64,000 bases of DNA. Source: Strongylocentrotus purpuratus. Lineage: Eukaryota > Echinodermata > Echinoidea > Camarodonta > Strongylocentrotidae. Below, in pieces: positions 11,101 to 25,500 of this stretch. Under the pieces are notes generated by a model. The model did not search any database. It saw only the letters and a program-made list of their open reading frames with translations, and was not told where the DNA came from. The stretch covers positions 21,478,539-21,542,538 of the forward strand of contig NW_022145606.1 of NCBI RefSeq assembly GCF_000002235.5, written 5' to 3'. The position numbers were made by a program, and so were the translations under genes. Each line of letters begins with the position of its first letter. Within the stretch, counting starts at the first letter, position 1.

Positions 11101-14100
11101 AGCGCCACAAAAACTCAAAAAAAATACCACAGCGTTTATAATACACTCCCAATTTGAAAAGAAACATAAATAATATATAGACTCGTAAAATACGTAAATC
11201 ACTTTATATTACCGAGGGAAGCAGTCCTGTTTAAAGAATCGTTTGAATATGGCAATACAGTGTTATTTCTCTGAAGGAAAGTGGAATGTCCTATCCGAAG
11301 CAGCCACTGTGGAACGTTTTTTTGGTTGATGAGAATACTTGATTTGGCAATAATTGCTTTTTATTTCAGTCAGTTGTAAAGCTTAGGTGACGAGCTAGTG
11401 TATATACTCCGAGATAGTAACTCTTTATTTGCCACTCAAATCATCTCCTTGTCACATCGTATTTATAACGGGATAGATACATTTATACCAAAGACTTCAA
11501 GACAAACCATTCTTATTAAACAATTCTAAAACATAGCTGCCAACCATTCCTATTTTGGAATACGATTCCTTTTTGGGGGGCCATGAAGCTATTGTTTTGA
11601 ACCCCAGATTCCTCTCTTTTTCTGAAATATTATGGGCGGAAACTATACAAAATAGACTGTATTCCTAATTTGGCCTTGATAAATTCCTAATCTGTACTCG
11701 AACGTTAAGAAGACAAACCTTTCAGGCATTTCTTGCATGGTAGCTGGAATAAGGATATCGATCACTGTCTTGTAGAGTATCGAATCGCATATGCAAATGA
11801 GGTCAATCATGATGGGATTATCGAGCAAGGGTAGGAGGTGATCGGGCATGCCTTGCCAGAAATGCAGCAGAAAGTTCTGGATCTGTTCAAAGTGGGTAAG
11901 ACAAGGGAAAATTCCAGGATGACATAGAAATATAGAATACGCATATCCGAAACGTGAAACAAGCTAATACCACAATAAGCTTTGCGCTACTGAAATGATG
12001 TCGTGCAAATTGGGAGATGAAGAGGCTAGGAAATTGTGAGCCATAAATGCCCATATAGATCATAGTGTGATTAGTTGATTACGAATACTCTTTTCGTTTA
12101 ATTCAGCCCAATATGAAAGGCTTGCTACTTAATTTGTGAAATTAGAAATTATAAGATTACCCAGGAATCATAGAAAAGAAAATGGAATACGCAAGAAGTA
12201 GGCCTACTCAAGAAAATGAGTATAGATGAAGTGGGAGCACCGCGGTCTATAATGGTAAAGGCCCTTGAATATTAGGGAAGTCCGGGATTCGAACCTTGCT
12301 CGGTGATTACACCCTTGTCGCTCTCTACCCAGGTGTTTTAAGTGGGTATCTAGCTAGCAAATAGCGGTGGTAATGATAATTACAGGGCCTGCAGGAATAT
12401 TAGTATTAATCTTGCTTTGCTAGATGGATAAATAAAACTAAATCAATATTACATGTATCATTATAAAAATTTGTAACTGAGACATACAAAGTATATTCAC
12501 ATTAATACGAAAAAGCATTTAGTGAAAGTAAATAAATGTAAAATCTATTGTTTCTTGCCTCATCGAAGCTTGAATTGATGATCGTGTCAAGTACACACTG
12601 AGAATGAGTCTTGTACATGACAAGAAGGGTATCGACCTAGAGAGTAAAACAAAGGAGAATTAGTAGGCTAAAAAAGATGAATATATTGAATTGTATAAAA
12701 TTCTCACAACACCATTTAGATTCTACACAAAGCTTTCGGACCATTCGTTCTTGCCTCTTGGTCTCCCAAATTATTCATTTTTCCCGTTTATCAGTTTATT
12801 AAGTAATTTTTTCCATTGAGCTCGTGGTAGTTGTTACAGACAGCATTGTTTAATGAAACGACCCTGATCACGCTCCTATGCACGCACATGCACATACGCA
12901 CACACAGTCACATCTCTGTCTCTCACGCTTTCTCGCCATATTTCCCTTACTCTCACTATTCTTCTCTTCTCTCATTATCCACCCTTCGCCCCTCTTGTTC
13001 TTCGAGCTCATTCCATTGGATCACATTCACACCCACACGCACACCCACACATATCCATCTACCTCTCTTTATACCTCTCCCTTTTCTCTTTCTGTCTGAG
13101 CTAATCTCATTTCCTGTTTTCTGTCGCGCTCTCCCTGTTTCATCACCTACTACTTTTTCCTACACAAGCTTTCGAATCCCGGCCTAGCAAAACATCATCT
13201 ACATTTGCCACTCTCCACCCAGGTGTAAATTGGCGCCCAATATGCCAAAGCGCTCCATATTTTGGCTGCCAGCTATGACAGGGATAACGATGTTGGAGCG
13301 GACATGTTCACTATATATAAGTAGGCACTGTTAATTTAGGGAGATGTTATTTGATTCAGTAGTAGAGTATTTCATCAGCTCTCTGTCTTCGCCTACTGGC
13401 TAAGGCGGACCCCGGTACGAAACTCGAGTCACGTCTCTCGGATGGTGACGTTAAAGGTCGGTCCCCAGACGTAAACAATCTGATTGATACACGTCTGTAA
13501 AAAAAAAAAAAATCACACCAAAACACACGCACACAAACACAATGTCTTTATTGTTATTATTTTGTTGCCCTTTCCCTCCATTTCTCCCTCAACTTCGTGT
13601 CGCAGCTAGTATCTTACCCTTTCCGCTGACAGAACAAAGGGTAGAGCCATCTGCTGAGCATCCGGGAACTCTGGCAGTAGTGTCCCTGTCTTCGATGACA
13701 AGGAATACTTCCGGGTGAAACCACCCTGTGGTAAATTAAAAAATATAGACAGTTAACAACCAAATTATTCTTACCCGTAATTTTTTAATTATGTAGAAAA
13801 ATTGATTTGTCCCGATTTATGTTTCTTGAGAATGTGACATATTAAAGCTTGCATTTAAAAGTATTCAACAAATGAAGGCCCTAAATGATTATTCAACCTG
13901 TCCATATGTCATTCTTGTATTATGAAAAACACAAAACACCATCAAATTTAAAGGAGGTTGGAATAACTTGGTCGTTGACTGTAGGCTCACTTTCTAAAAA
14001 AGTATCGCTATTAGGGGTAGTATTATGTAAAATATATTCGCAACTGCCTTTGAAATATCATGACTCAGGGTCATATCCAATACCCTATTATGTATCCTGT

Positions 14101-17100
14101 AGACACTAGACATCATGTTCAGGTAACGTAACGCGTTATTGCAACTTTCACATATTTCAGAATGTGATGGGCATGGATGCTTAGAATTTTTTTATAAATA
14201 TGGACGCAAATTAAAAAGTCGTTTGCTATATTACAGGTTTCTAACTATCTCTCTGATCATAATATACTCTAGGCCTACAGTTGTCAAAAACAAGTAAATA
14301 AAGAGACAAACAAATCATAATTAAAACAAAAAGAAAACGTGAGAAGAGTTAAAAGAACTCGTTAAAGGAAAAGGTGAGTTCTGGTAACGGATTGCATTGT
14401 GAAAGAAAAGGTGTGGAATGCATCAGAAAAAGTTGATCATAAAGCATGTAAGTATTGATGTGTACTGCAAGGTTCTGGAATCATCAAAACCATAATAAAT
14501 TTGACCGAGTCTTGGTAAAGTAACAAGCACTGTACACCGAAAGCTATATATGGGACAACACACATGGTGTCGGGGCTAGTACTATCTTATTTCCTTATCT
14601 TTCTATCGTCATTACTCAGCCAGTATACATTTTCTTCCAAAATTGTTTGGCACATGACATTTATTTGTAATTTTGAACATTCAGTGTAAGTCTCGTTAGA
14701 TTCTGTGAGAATTGATTTTCTTTTTTTAACCAGAACTCAAGTTTATCTTTAAGGAGTTTAAAAACCCTTGCCAGACACATTTTTGTGTCTTTCAAGAAAA
14801 GTGTCATAACAGGCGTGGGTGTGAGTCGTAAGACATAACGGGAATCATAACAAAAAAGGAGATGAAATGAACATCATTTAGTAAATTTATAACTCCGGTT
14901 TATTCCGCTCCGTCATATGCAAGTGCATAAACCAATCGAACAGAGTATGACGGATAGAGTTTTAATGAAACACGACATGTGGTCTATTGCAGAACGCTCC
15001 AGTCTTAAAAGCGACACATGCCGATGTTTCCGCGCTAGCTCGACGACGAAGGCCCGTGAAGAGCGCGGGAAGAAGGAAGAAGCAAAGGGGGTAATTTGGC
15101 GCCATTATTCACCGGTAAGAGGCATGTCAGATAGGAGTAATTTACAGCCTGGAATTTGTCCCTATGTTTGCATTGAGCAGATGAATATAGCAATAAAGCT
15201 GTACGCTTCCCCACTCTTTTAAGTGATCAGGACTGAACACGTGTGACACTGTTAAATGTACAGGATAGCTTATTAGTATACTAACACTCTTTGGAAGCAA
15301 TAGCTTTTATTGGATGTGTTTTCAGGAAGGAAATAAGGTTTATATTAATGAAAGAAAAGGAGAGGCGGAAATATCAAAATATTGAGAGGGTTTATGTAGA
15401 TGGCGAGAGTAAATGAGAAGAGAAAAGAGAGAGAAGGAAAGAAAAGGACCAAAGGAAGGGGTGTCACGGTACAAAATAAAATGACTTGACAGGTACACAT
15501 TTTGGAAATGAATTGACCATACTATTTTTGCGAACGCAACACGTACCCCCTTACCAACAAAATCACAACAAAGGAAAATGGAAAAGGTAAAAATAAAAAC
15601 ATCAGTGGGTCAAAACGACTGCTTGGAAATGGGGAAATCCAGTCAGGATCTTTAAAAATCTAAAGACGTTTGTATCCGGTGAGGCAAAACATGTGGGTCA
15701 CGCTTTTCATTAACAAATCTATTTTAGGCCTATGGTGTTTCAGAAAACAGGTCGGAGATGCTCCGCGCATGGACAGTTAAAGGTCATTTGTATAACATTT
15801 TAAAACCCATCAAGACGAATGCTGGATTCGTTTTAATGACAGTTATGTAATCATTCATTTCATCACCGACGGTACATTCTATGGTACGCAGGTCGAAGTA
15901 TGTTTTCCAAGAGGGCAAACAAAAGGTATTTGTAAAGTACCTCCATCACTTTGGCAATGATCATTCTAAAATGCACTAAGTGGGACCTTTAATAATAAAA
16001 ACATTCTTGTGGAATCAAGATAAAACAGAATATGAAAATACCATATGAGTAACAATCGCAACGAAACTAGTCGTTCATTCTAAAGATCCTATAGGTATTA
16101 TGATTTGAAATTTAAATTTTATATTGATGTCGTCTTAGGTAGAAATAAACATTGTAATGGTGTACTGCTATCGGGGGTTTATTTCTTATTTGATCCCTTT
16201 CGGAAGAGTCATTCCACATTTTGTGAGTCGGCTTAGTAACTTTTTATTCCGAGCCCTTAGAAAATAAACCAGCTGCTTGAGTATAATGGCAAACCTTCCG
16301 CACACAATGTTTTCATGTTTGTCGCATTACCATACTGCGTTTGAAGCAAGGAGTTTTAAAAGAAAGAAAATAATCTTTAAAATTCTTAAACTGGCTACAC
16401 GTTGAGAGGTTCAGAATCATTGTTTTTCGACCAAAATTGGCAACTTTTTAAACTTTTAGACACGGTTTGTATCCATGTTTATTGTTTTCAGAGACAATTG
16501 CGTTTTATTAGAGCAATGTAGCATTAAAAGAAAAATATTATTGATGCCAATTTGAGGAATGATTAGTGATCGATTTAGCCCTTTAAAAATCCCTGTCCTG
16601 AAAAGGTCAGGCAAGATTTGGTGACTATAAATAGGAGGGAGAAAGGGGAAGCACCGATTAGAGTAATTTATGTACATTGAAGGACATTCTCTGGTGGGGT
16701 TGAATGCTTTCTAAACTAAGCAACCGTTATTTCACGGTGAAACCATAACATGGAAGAACGCCATGGGGCACAACGTTTGGTAACCCAGTTACCATCCGCA
16801 ATCCCTTTCTCCGGGAACGTTGGTCTTTCCACATCACCATGCGTGCATGCCGGGAGAGGTGGCGGTCAGGTCATGCCGGTGGTTTCGGGGATACAATGCG
16901 AGGCTAGGCAGACACGCTAGCTACAACTCGTTGCGTAGTGGCCTGGTCTCCCAGTTTAAAAAGACCAGGGGGGTGTTTCACAAAGATCCTAAGTAGAACT
17001 TAACACTAAGTTGGACTTAAAAATTATGGACAGCCACTGGAGCCTTAAAATGAAATATATTCAAAAGCAGAAATTCAAGTATTTTAGACTTTTTTTTATA

Positions 17101-18400
17101 AATTCTACATCAAGAAAATGAAATCTCCTTGATGATAAAAAAATATGAATGATTTGAATCAACATTTTATGCCTTTCAAAATAACTTTTACAAAATATTT
17201 TCAAAGATGCTAATGGCTTTCCATAATTTTTAAGTCCAACTTAGAGATAAGCTCGACTTGAAACACCCCCAGGGCATCGCTTCAAGAAACCATCATAAGT
17301 AGAAGTTCTGCGACATCCCATTGAAATGCGTGCTAAATTTAATACCCGCAGTTCAATGGTTTGGCGGCTAACTTGCAAGACAGTGTACTCATGACGCTTT
17401 CGTGACACGGGTGGCGTTAGAAGGCACTCGTTTTTTTCCGAAGGTTCATGATTCCCAAAGTTCTTTATTCGGAAACACAAAATTTCCATATCAGCCCGGG
17501 GATTCCTAACTACTAAAATGAAATAGGGTTCCAAAAATGCATAGATTTATTGTCTTAATTCGAAGATTCGTTTATCAGAAGGTTAATCATTCCGCAAATG
17601 ATAACTTTATTCCAAAAGCTCGTCATTCAAAATGCTACGATGTCGACATTGGCTATCATTCTTTCACCTCAATCATTTGGTTTGCATTGCTTGTCAAACT
17701 TCTTACTTATCTTAAAATTTAAAAACCTTGAGGTTCGATTTGCTATCGTCTATGAAACCAAGAGGTGGATTCTGATCGGAATAAACATGAATTTCCGAGA
17801 AAATAACTATTGTTAGGGAATCATATTTATAATACTTCTTTGATTTTATCATCTACTTTTACCATCTGTCAAATCAAATCTTCAACATGGAGAACAATCT
17901 AATGAGCTGTCCAACTTCATTCATTTTAATTTAAAGCCCTTACATATTGTATTCGGTTGTTTTCGAGATCAAACTAAAAAGAGATTTGGATCAGAAGCAA
18001 AAATTTAGAAATCAGTTTATATCACATCGCATCCTTCACGGCTTCCAAGAAATAACGTGTAATAGAAAGTCGCCATAATTTTTCTGATACAATAAAACTG
18101 TCTCTTTGTGTCTTCTCCGTTTTCTTAATAAAAGAGGTACAAGTCTCAAGATATCGGGCTTAGTGCTTGGATACCAGTGAGTGGGGATGAGCGGGTCTGG
18201 TTACGTAAGTAACGTCGTTAACCTGCGGACCCGCAAAGTTAATATCTTAATTAGATAACCCACAGCGACGACCATTCGCACCGGGTTCGATGTGGCGGTT
18301 TATTTCCATTTGGTCTAATGTATGGATTTGTCTTTGTTAGATCCATCTACTATCCGACATTTTCATTGTAATTTTTCCTCTAAATAATAAAGATTAGAAG

Positions 18401-18441
<41 letters not shown>

Positions 18442-21400
18442 ATTTTGTTGTTTTCGTTTGTGTTGGTGCATGTCAGTGCGTTGTGTCATTGAATGCAATC
18501 ACACTATACCATAATTATGACATATTTCATTCAGGATCTCCGCATCGATTGTTAACATAAGTGAAATTGCGTGTAAGGCTTTTGATATTCTTGTACAAAA
18601 ATTTAATGTAATGTCCGGTTGTGTAATGTTGGATGGTTATGTTTGTATTGTATTGCATTGTATCAATTCAAACATTTAGTAAAAACCAAAAATATATAAA
18701 CATTCATGAGTATAAGCAACGAAATAGGAAGAAAAAACACCGTTAAAATAGTTAAGAAATGGTTTTTTTTTTCTTTCTCTCATGTTTGTATTGCTTTAAA
18801 ATCTTTTCGTCATGTCTACGCTGCATTATGGAAGGAAATCGGTTAACTTCCACCAACACATGTGCGAATGAACAAAAGGGATCAGTAAAACAATTTAAGG
18901 CGACAGATCGTTGATATGGGCACTTTAAACTACTCGATGGCCTATCCGCTTTCCTTCGCTACTCAGGAAATACCTACGCTGGCCCGCTGTTATAGCCGCC
19001 TAAGCTCTCGGGGTCTTTGTTTGCTAGAGCCCCGATACACGAGCTCTTTAAGGGTTTCGGCAAACAATATGGTTCCCGCGGTTAATATATACAAGGATGA
19101 AGTACGGTGAACAAGCGAAACGTCATGATGACAATACTTTAGCTCTTCACTAAACCAATGTTTCTTCGAAAAAAGGGTCCACAGTGGGTTAGTGCACACG
19201 TTTTGACACTCTCTATTATAATGTTACATATTTCCTTTTCCTAACTTAATGCAATAAGATTTTGTGGTTCCTAAAAGCCTTTTTAGTAATGGGGAATTTG
19301 TGACGCCTAGGTGTTTAATGAAATGAGTAAAGTTTTTAACTTTACAAGGTAAAGAATGGGAGCTATCATTAACATCAAACATAATTACAGACACAAACAC
19401 GAACACATAATGTATAAATTTACGACTCAGTGATCTTACCTCGCTTTTTAATCTGGCCCCTGAAAATCTGTGTGGATTAAACCGAAAAAAAAAAACGAAT
19501 CGATTTAATACACAGGAATTAGTTTGGCAAATTTTACAAAGATTTTCGTAATTATGACTTCGTTTCCCCTAAAATGCATTGAGAACCCACCGAGGATGTA
19601 TCACAGCTTTGTTAAAGAAAATTAGTTATCCTGAAGATGATATTGATCATGAACTGTAAGGTTTAAAGCTGTTTTCAGTTCTTAGCTGTAATAGATGAGG
19701 ATCATTGTTTTTCACCTATTTCCTTCATTCTGAACTCTGTCAATAAAGTGAAGTTTTGATATCAGTGTGGTAATGTGACAATGTGAAAATGCTGTTTTTC
19801 TAGTTGAGGAATTACTACATAAACACGATAAAATATTCATCTACCATATTTTTTTGTTATTTTCTTCTTTTGCCAAAGAAAATTATTGACACAAAACATA
19901 TACACTAACATGAAACTAACATGAGAGACAATAGTTGAAATTATCACTAGTCACGTGACGCGCTAATGACCAATGACTGGTAGAGAATCTTACTATTACT
20001 CACACATTGAATGAACTACACAATACATACCTTGTAAGTCCCTTGGTAGAGTAGACTGTATGATAATAAGCACTGGATTCTTTGATACCAATACCGTAGT
20101 AGTGATATCTGCAAGAAAATGATCAGAAAATGCCCCAAAATAACTAAATAGGAACAAAATCTACATAAAAAGACATTAATAATTCCACTCTGCGATAGAA
20201 AAAGTTAATTGATTTTGTGATGCCCATAAAGTTGGAATATTTCTCTTTACTTCTTTTAATGAAAAGATTGTAACAATATGATTGATTTTACAAAGATCAA
20301 GTTTATATTTTCTTAGAACTGAGAAGATAAAAGCTCTATCCGTAACGACTAAATCATATTGTCACAATCCTTTCATGGAAACAGGTTTAATAATGACAAA
20401 TTATCATAAACGCTACGGGCAACTATGTATGTGTGAAACGTCAAACAGACATTTTTTCTTATGCTATTTCCAAGTAAACATCGTTCAGTGCAACGAATAA
20501 TGTTAAAGATATATTTGTTCTATTCCTTTTTTTCAAAGTACAAAGTTACAATAGTAGTTTTAGATTTGATTCGCAATTAGACATTTTTCAAGTAAAGAAA
20601 ATGCATTTCTACAGAGAGTGAATTCCTAAAGTGAATTATACAGACATATCTGCCCCCCCCTCAAAAAAAAATATATATATATGAAGAAAAAAAATATAGA
20701 ACGGCGTTTCTGCCTGAACCTACAATACATGTACATGGATTTTTTTGTTTAACTCTGAATACGATTTTACTATTTGACCAGTGATTTAATTTTACGAATT
20801 GATTTTCATGTTAATTTTAGACTAATAAAATTGCCAATAATTATATGTGTCATTCAAGTGATTAGTCAGTTAAGGACAGAACCACTATGTCTTTATCGGT
20901 AGACAAACCAGGGTCGTCTTCTTTATCAGGTATCTCTTTGAAGTGACCGTCAATCGCTATGGTAAATACGGTCCGGGGAATATAAATTGTGTCCCAAAGC
21001 AGAGGCAATTGGTGATGGATATCTATTTTCTCTATCGTCCTCCGTCCAAAGTTGTAATTTTAATTCACGTAGCACAAGACTTTTTGATTTGATAAGATTA
21101 ATTTATCTATTTTTCCACTCCATATATGAAATTGAAATAACATATATAAAGTTACTAAAAAATATTACAATATATAGGCATAATAGAACAAATGAATTAT
21201 ACAGGTTAGGTAACGAAGAGTGATAGGTATCTACGAATTAACAAAATAAGTTTACAGAAGTCATTTAAGTTTGACAATAAGAAAAAAATATGTTCGACTT
21301 CGATACAAAAAATTGCTGAATTGGGCTTTCCTCCAATTGTTAGCTATGTACATGTATTTATATTTCATTTTTATATATTTTCTTTGTATAATATTTTGTA

Positions 21401-22518
21401 TCTGATTTTGGAAATAAAAACAACAAAACAACAACAACTTCATTATAAAATTGAAGTGAATTTTAGCCATCAAATGTGTTGGGCTCCCGACACATTAGAG
21501 AGGCTTGAACTTTAAACATGATGCCAATCTCAGCTTGTTTTTTTCTCGAAATAAGTTGAATTAATAAGTGGACAAGGTTTGTACAGTGACCAATATTTAC
21601 AATGACATTAACATCCGAACCAAGGTTAATAAACATCGTAAACTTTGATAACAATGGAATTTACGAAACAACATCTGAGAGAACAAGAAATCTCTTAATG
21701 CGTGACGCTCATTACCTTGTATGATGTGATTTCTTGTATTTGTGTGCGAGTGCGTGTGTGTTGTGCGTGTGTGCATGCGGGTGTTTTGTTTGTATGTTTG
21801 TATTGTTTCGTTTCGTTTGTTGTGGTATTTGTTTTGTTTGTGCTGTTTTGTTACTACGTCGTTGTAATCATATGTATTTGAAGAGATGATAATAAAAGTC
21901 TTTAATTCAATGGCTGACCCACGTGCAACCTCCCCCTTCCAATATTTGTTTTCAATCTCAGTAGATGGTCCAGAGATCGTGCCACCGGCCAAGAAAAGGA
22001 AGGGGAAAGAGAAGAAGAATCATGAGTTGATGGCCTTTCTTCTTCTTCTTCTTCTTCTTCTTCTTCTTCTTCTCCTTCTTCTTCTATTTCCACTTCATCT
22101 GTTATTAGTAACTATCATAGCTTTTCCTATTTTATCAGGAATTTCTCCCTTCCTCCCTCCCACTCCCTGTCCCCCTGTCTACACCCTTCCCTCCCTCTCC
22201 CTTTGACTCTTTCGTCTCTCTTCCTCCCTCCGCCCCCCCCCTCTCTCTCTCTCTCTCTCCCTCTCTCTTCTTCTAGATCTCTCCCTCTTTTCTCTCTTTG
22301 GATAGAATTATATGAAACTATCATTAGCGATATATTAATGTAGTGTCTTACTTTGAATGGCCTCTCGTTCCAAGTCGTCTTGTAGTCAGATTTGGGAATT
22401 TCTGTCGAATTGTCTGGGGGAAAAAGATAGAAATGGAATATAATCAAACGGAAACGTGATGAGTTATGAATGCGCTTTTGATAATAATGCAATCAAGCAA
22501 TATTGATCTTTAACTCTT

Positions 22519-22555
<37 letters not shown>

Positions 22556-25500
22556 TCTTCTGTTTTTTTCTCTCTCGCTATCTCTATTTCCATTCTACCC
22601 CTCTCTTTCTCCCCCTATTCCCCCTCTCTCTCTATCTTTGTATATAACTTATTCGCTTCGTGTTCCGTTTGTCCGGGAAACTGATTTTAAAAATAATGTT
22701 ATCTTCGCAATTTGTATCTCCAATGTTTTTGCTTAACAGAATGGGAAGATCCCTCGTTACGTTGGTTACAGAATACGTATTATTCACTGTTGTTCCAAAC
22801 ACATTGATAAAAGTGTAGTAGTTTGGAACGGTTCGCATGACGACAAAGTAAATTACATTCCACGATCAGTCAAGGTAAGACAACATGTCTGCATTCGTAG
22901 TCTTCGACGCAAACTCTTCGAAGTCGGCAAATCTTTATCGATACTCGAGTTAACTGTACTCAAACGAATGAATAAATATGCTTTGATTTACATGTATTTC
23001 TCCGTAGATTATGTAAAAACCGCGCAGGCAGGAATTTGTAAACGGTTGTGATTCAGCTTTTCTTTGTCAAAACGCATGTCAACACTGAAGGTGTTTTTTT
23101 AGCACATCGCTCAAAGAGTATTTCTCAATTAATATACATGTACTCGGAGAGAAAATAGATGTTGACAAGTTTTAACGCAATATGTGCGCTGCTCATTTTG
23201 CAATCATTAGTTAGTTATACGATCTCAACTCTCACATGGTGTTTAAAATACTGCGCCATTCGCTGACACAGTCCTACGTCACGCAAATCATGCCTCGTGT
23301 GCAACGGGTATGAGAGACATATTGGCGCTAACAAGTTACGTCAAAGAATAAAAGTTAGTCTCTTAGCAGATGAAATGCTGATGTCAATTTTGTTTCATTG
23401 TATGACAAATACATCTATAAAGCGGGTGATTGTATTGTGATTTTCCCAATCCTATTGCAAAGGGTTCCCGTGATAGACCTGTTTTTATCTATGTTTCAAT
23501 GTTTTTTTTAAATATGTAAATCATGTGCAATTCGGCATGACTACCGCGAATTCGATTCTTCTGAATAACCATCAATCAATCAAACAAAACAAAAAATCAA
23601 GCAAACACGAAAAATCAATAAATCAGTGTTTCTCCCCATAATCCATGTTTATCTACTATTAGCTATTATGATCCAAATTCACCTGCTGTGCGTAATGGTA
23701 CCTCCATTGATGAATTCCACTTTTTATACATAAGCATGCTGTTGCTGTGCCTGACAAGCCTATGGCAAAGCTTTATATTTTTCAAGAGAAGCTTTTGTTC
23801 AAGAAGCATGCATACAATTATCAAACAGGTCTATGTCCAGGGGGGGGGGGGCTACAAAGATCCTAATTCGACCTAAACATTATGGAGAGCCATTTGTAGC
23901 CTTAAAATAAAATATATTCAAGAGCAAAAGTTTAAGTATTTTAGACTTTTCATATATCACATCAAGAACATGAAATGACCTTGATAATAGAAAATATGAA
24001 TGATTTGAGTCAACATTTTATGCCTTTTAAAATATCTTGTACAAATTTGTTTCATTAATGCTAACGGCTTTCCATAACTGCTAAGTCCAACTTAGAGTTA
24101 AATTTAGGATCTTTGTGGAAAAAACACCCTGGTCTACTTGTAAAGCACTGCTGGGTCTGAACGCAAGACTACGTGTAGTTTTTCATGACGCACAACACCA
24201 CGCGAAAGGACACCATTATTACGTAACATCGGATATATACCTCGTCGATTTACTCCTAGGCCGTGAGATTTGTTTGTCCACCCCGCCATGAATAGATGAT
24301 GGCGAGAAAACAGTGGACTTACAAGATCTAAACACTGATTAGTTCTCCTTATCAATGTCGGATACATGCAGACGCAAAGAGGATTTATCAATATCTAAAT
24401 AGATGAATTACAAGTAAAACCACTGTAGTATAACGGTGAACCTACAAGGTATTTTATTATTGGACGAGGTTTGTTTAAGAATTTCTCAGACTTGTCGTCA
24501 TTATTGGAAGGAATTCTTCCAATGCTCAAAGGATGACGCTGCTGTTTTGTCGCCAAAGGTAATCGCCCCAATCCTCACAACAAGAAAAACAAACAAACAT
24601 CCGTAAACTAAGACAAAGCAAAGTAACTGAAATACAATTACATATGCATGTAGGATATGTGTGATACCCTGCGAGTGGATAGAATGTTGATTCTAACAAT
24701 TGGATTCAATTTTGTATTATTGTTATGATTAACTTTTATCTATTAAAAACTGCTTTTGTTGATTAACGTAGGCCTACTCTGTTCACATTGATGTATATTT
24801 CGCATGTTTTGTAACTTGTAGGTTAATTTGTAATATTTTGTCTGATATATATCATTGTTTGTCGTTGTAATTTGTTAGCATAGCGCTCAAAGACTTCGGT
24901 GGAAAGCACTTCATAAGCACCGTTTTGTCATTATTATTATTATTATTATAGATTATCGTGTTTTTTTTGTGTGATTTTGTTTAACAAAATGATGACGTTG
25001 AACCTAATTAAATGATTGCTTGAGGGTAGACACGTGACTCCGCATTTCCAAATGTGTTACTAGTCATTAGAAAGTGCTACTGGCCGGTATTTAGCATTTA
25101 CGAGATCCATGTATTCAGCTTTCTTATTCACATAGGCCTATACCAGTTTAAGATATTGCATTTTTTCGCAATGATGTCATTTTACAATTTGAATTTAAAT
25201 ATTTAAATACCATAATGAGCATTTCACTCATGCTTCCCGTCTCCCTTACCATGGCATCGGAAATGATATCGTTTCACAAACACTACATTGAAAATGTTCA
25301 CGAAGACAAACTTTTAATGAATATGTTTTTAAAAGTTCTACTTCTAATTATCCAGGAGTAAGATAAAATGTAATCATTTTTTTTGTTTAAAGACCGTCAA
25401 TACTACTGGGACAGAAGGGATTAGACCACACAGCGAGGTCACTGACAGGTGGCTATCTCATTAACTCAGCTCTCAACTAACATAAGAAAAAGAGGATCAT

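Larger units (their letters stand above)
14753..19439. other. rfx6 intron 6, 3' two-thirds
   Basis: Apart from the two elements listed (15770-16000 and 16969-17272) and a (CT)n run at 18409-18438, I see only AT-rich non-coding sequence. Short open frames lack recognisable domains. Confidence 0.6.
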
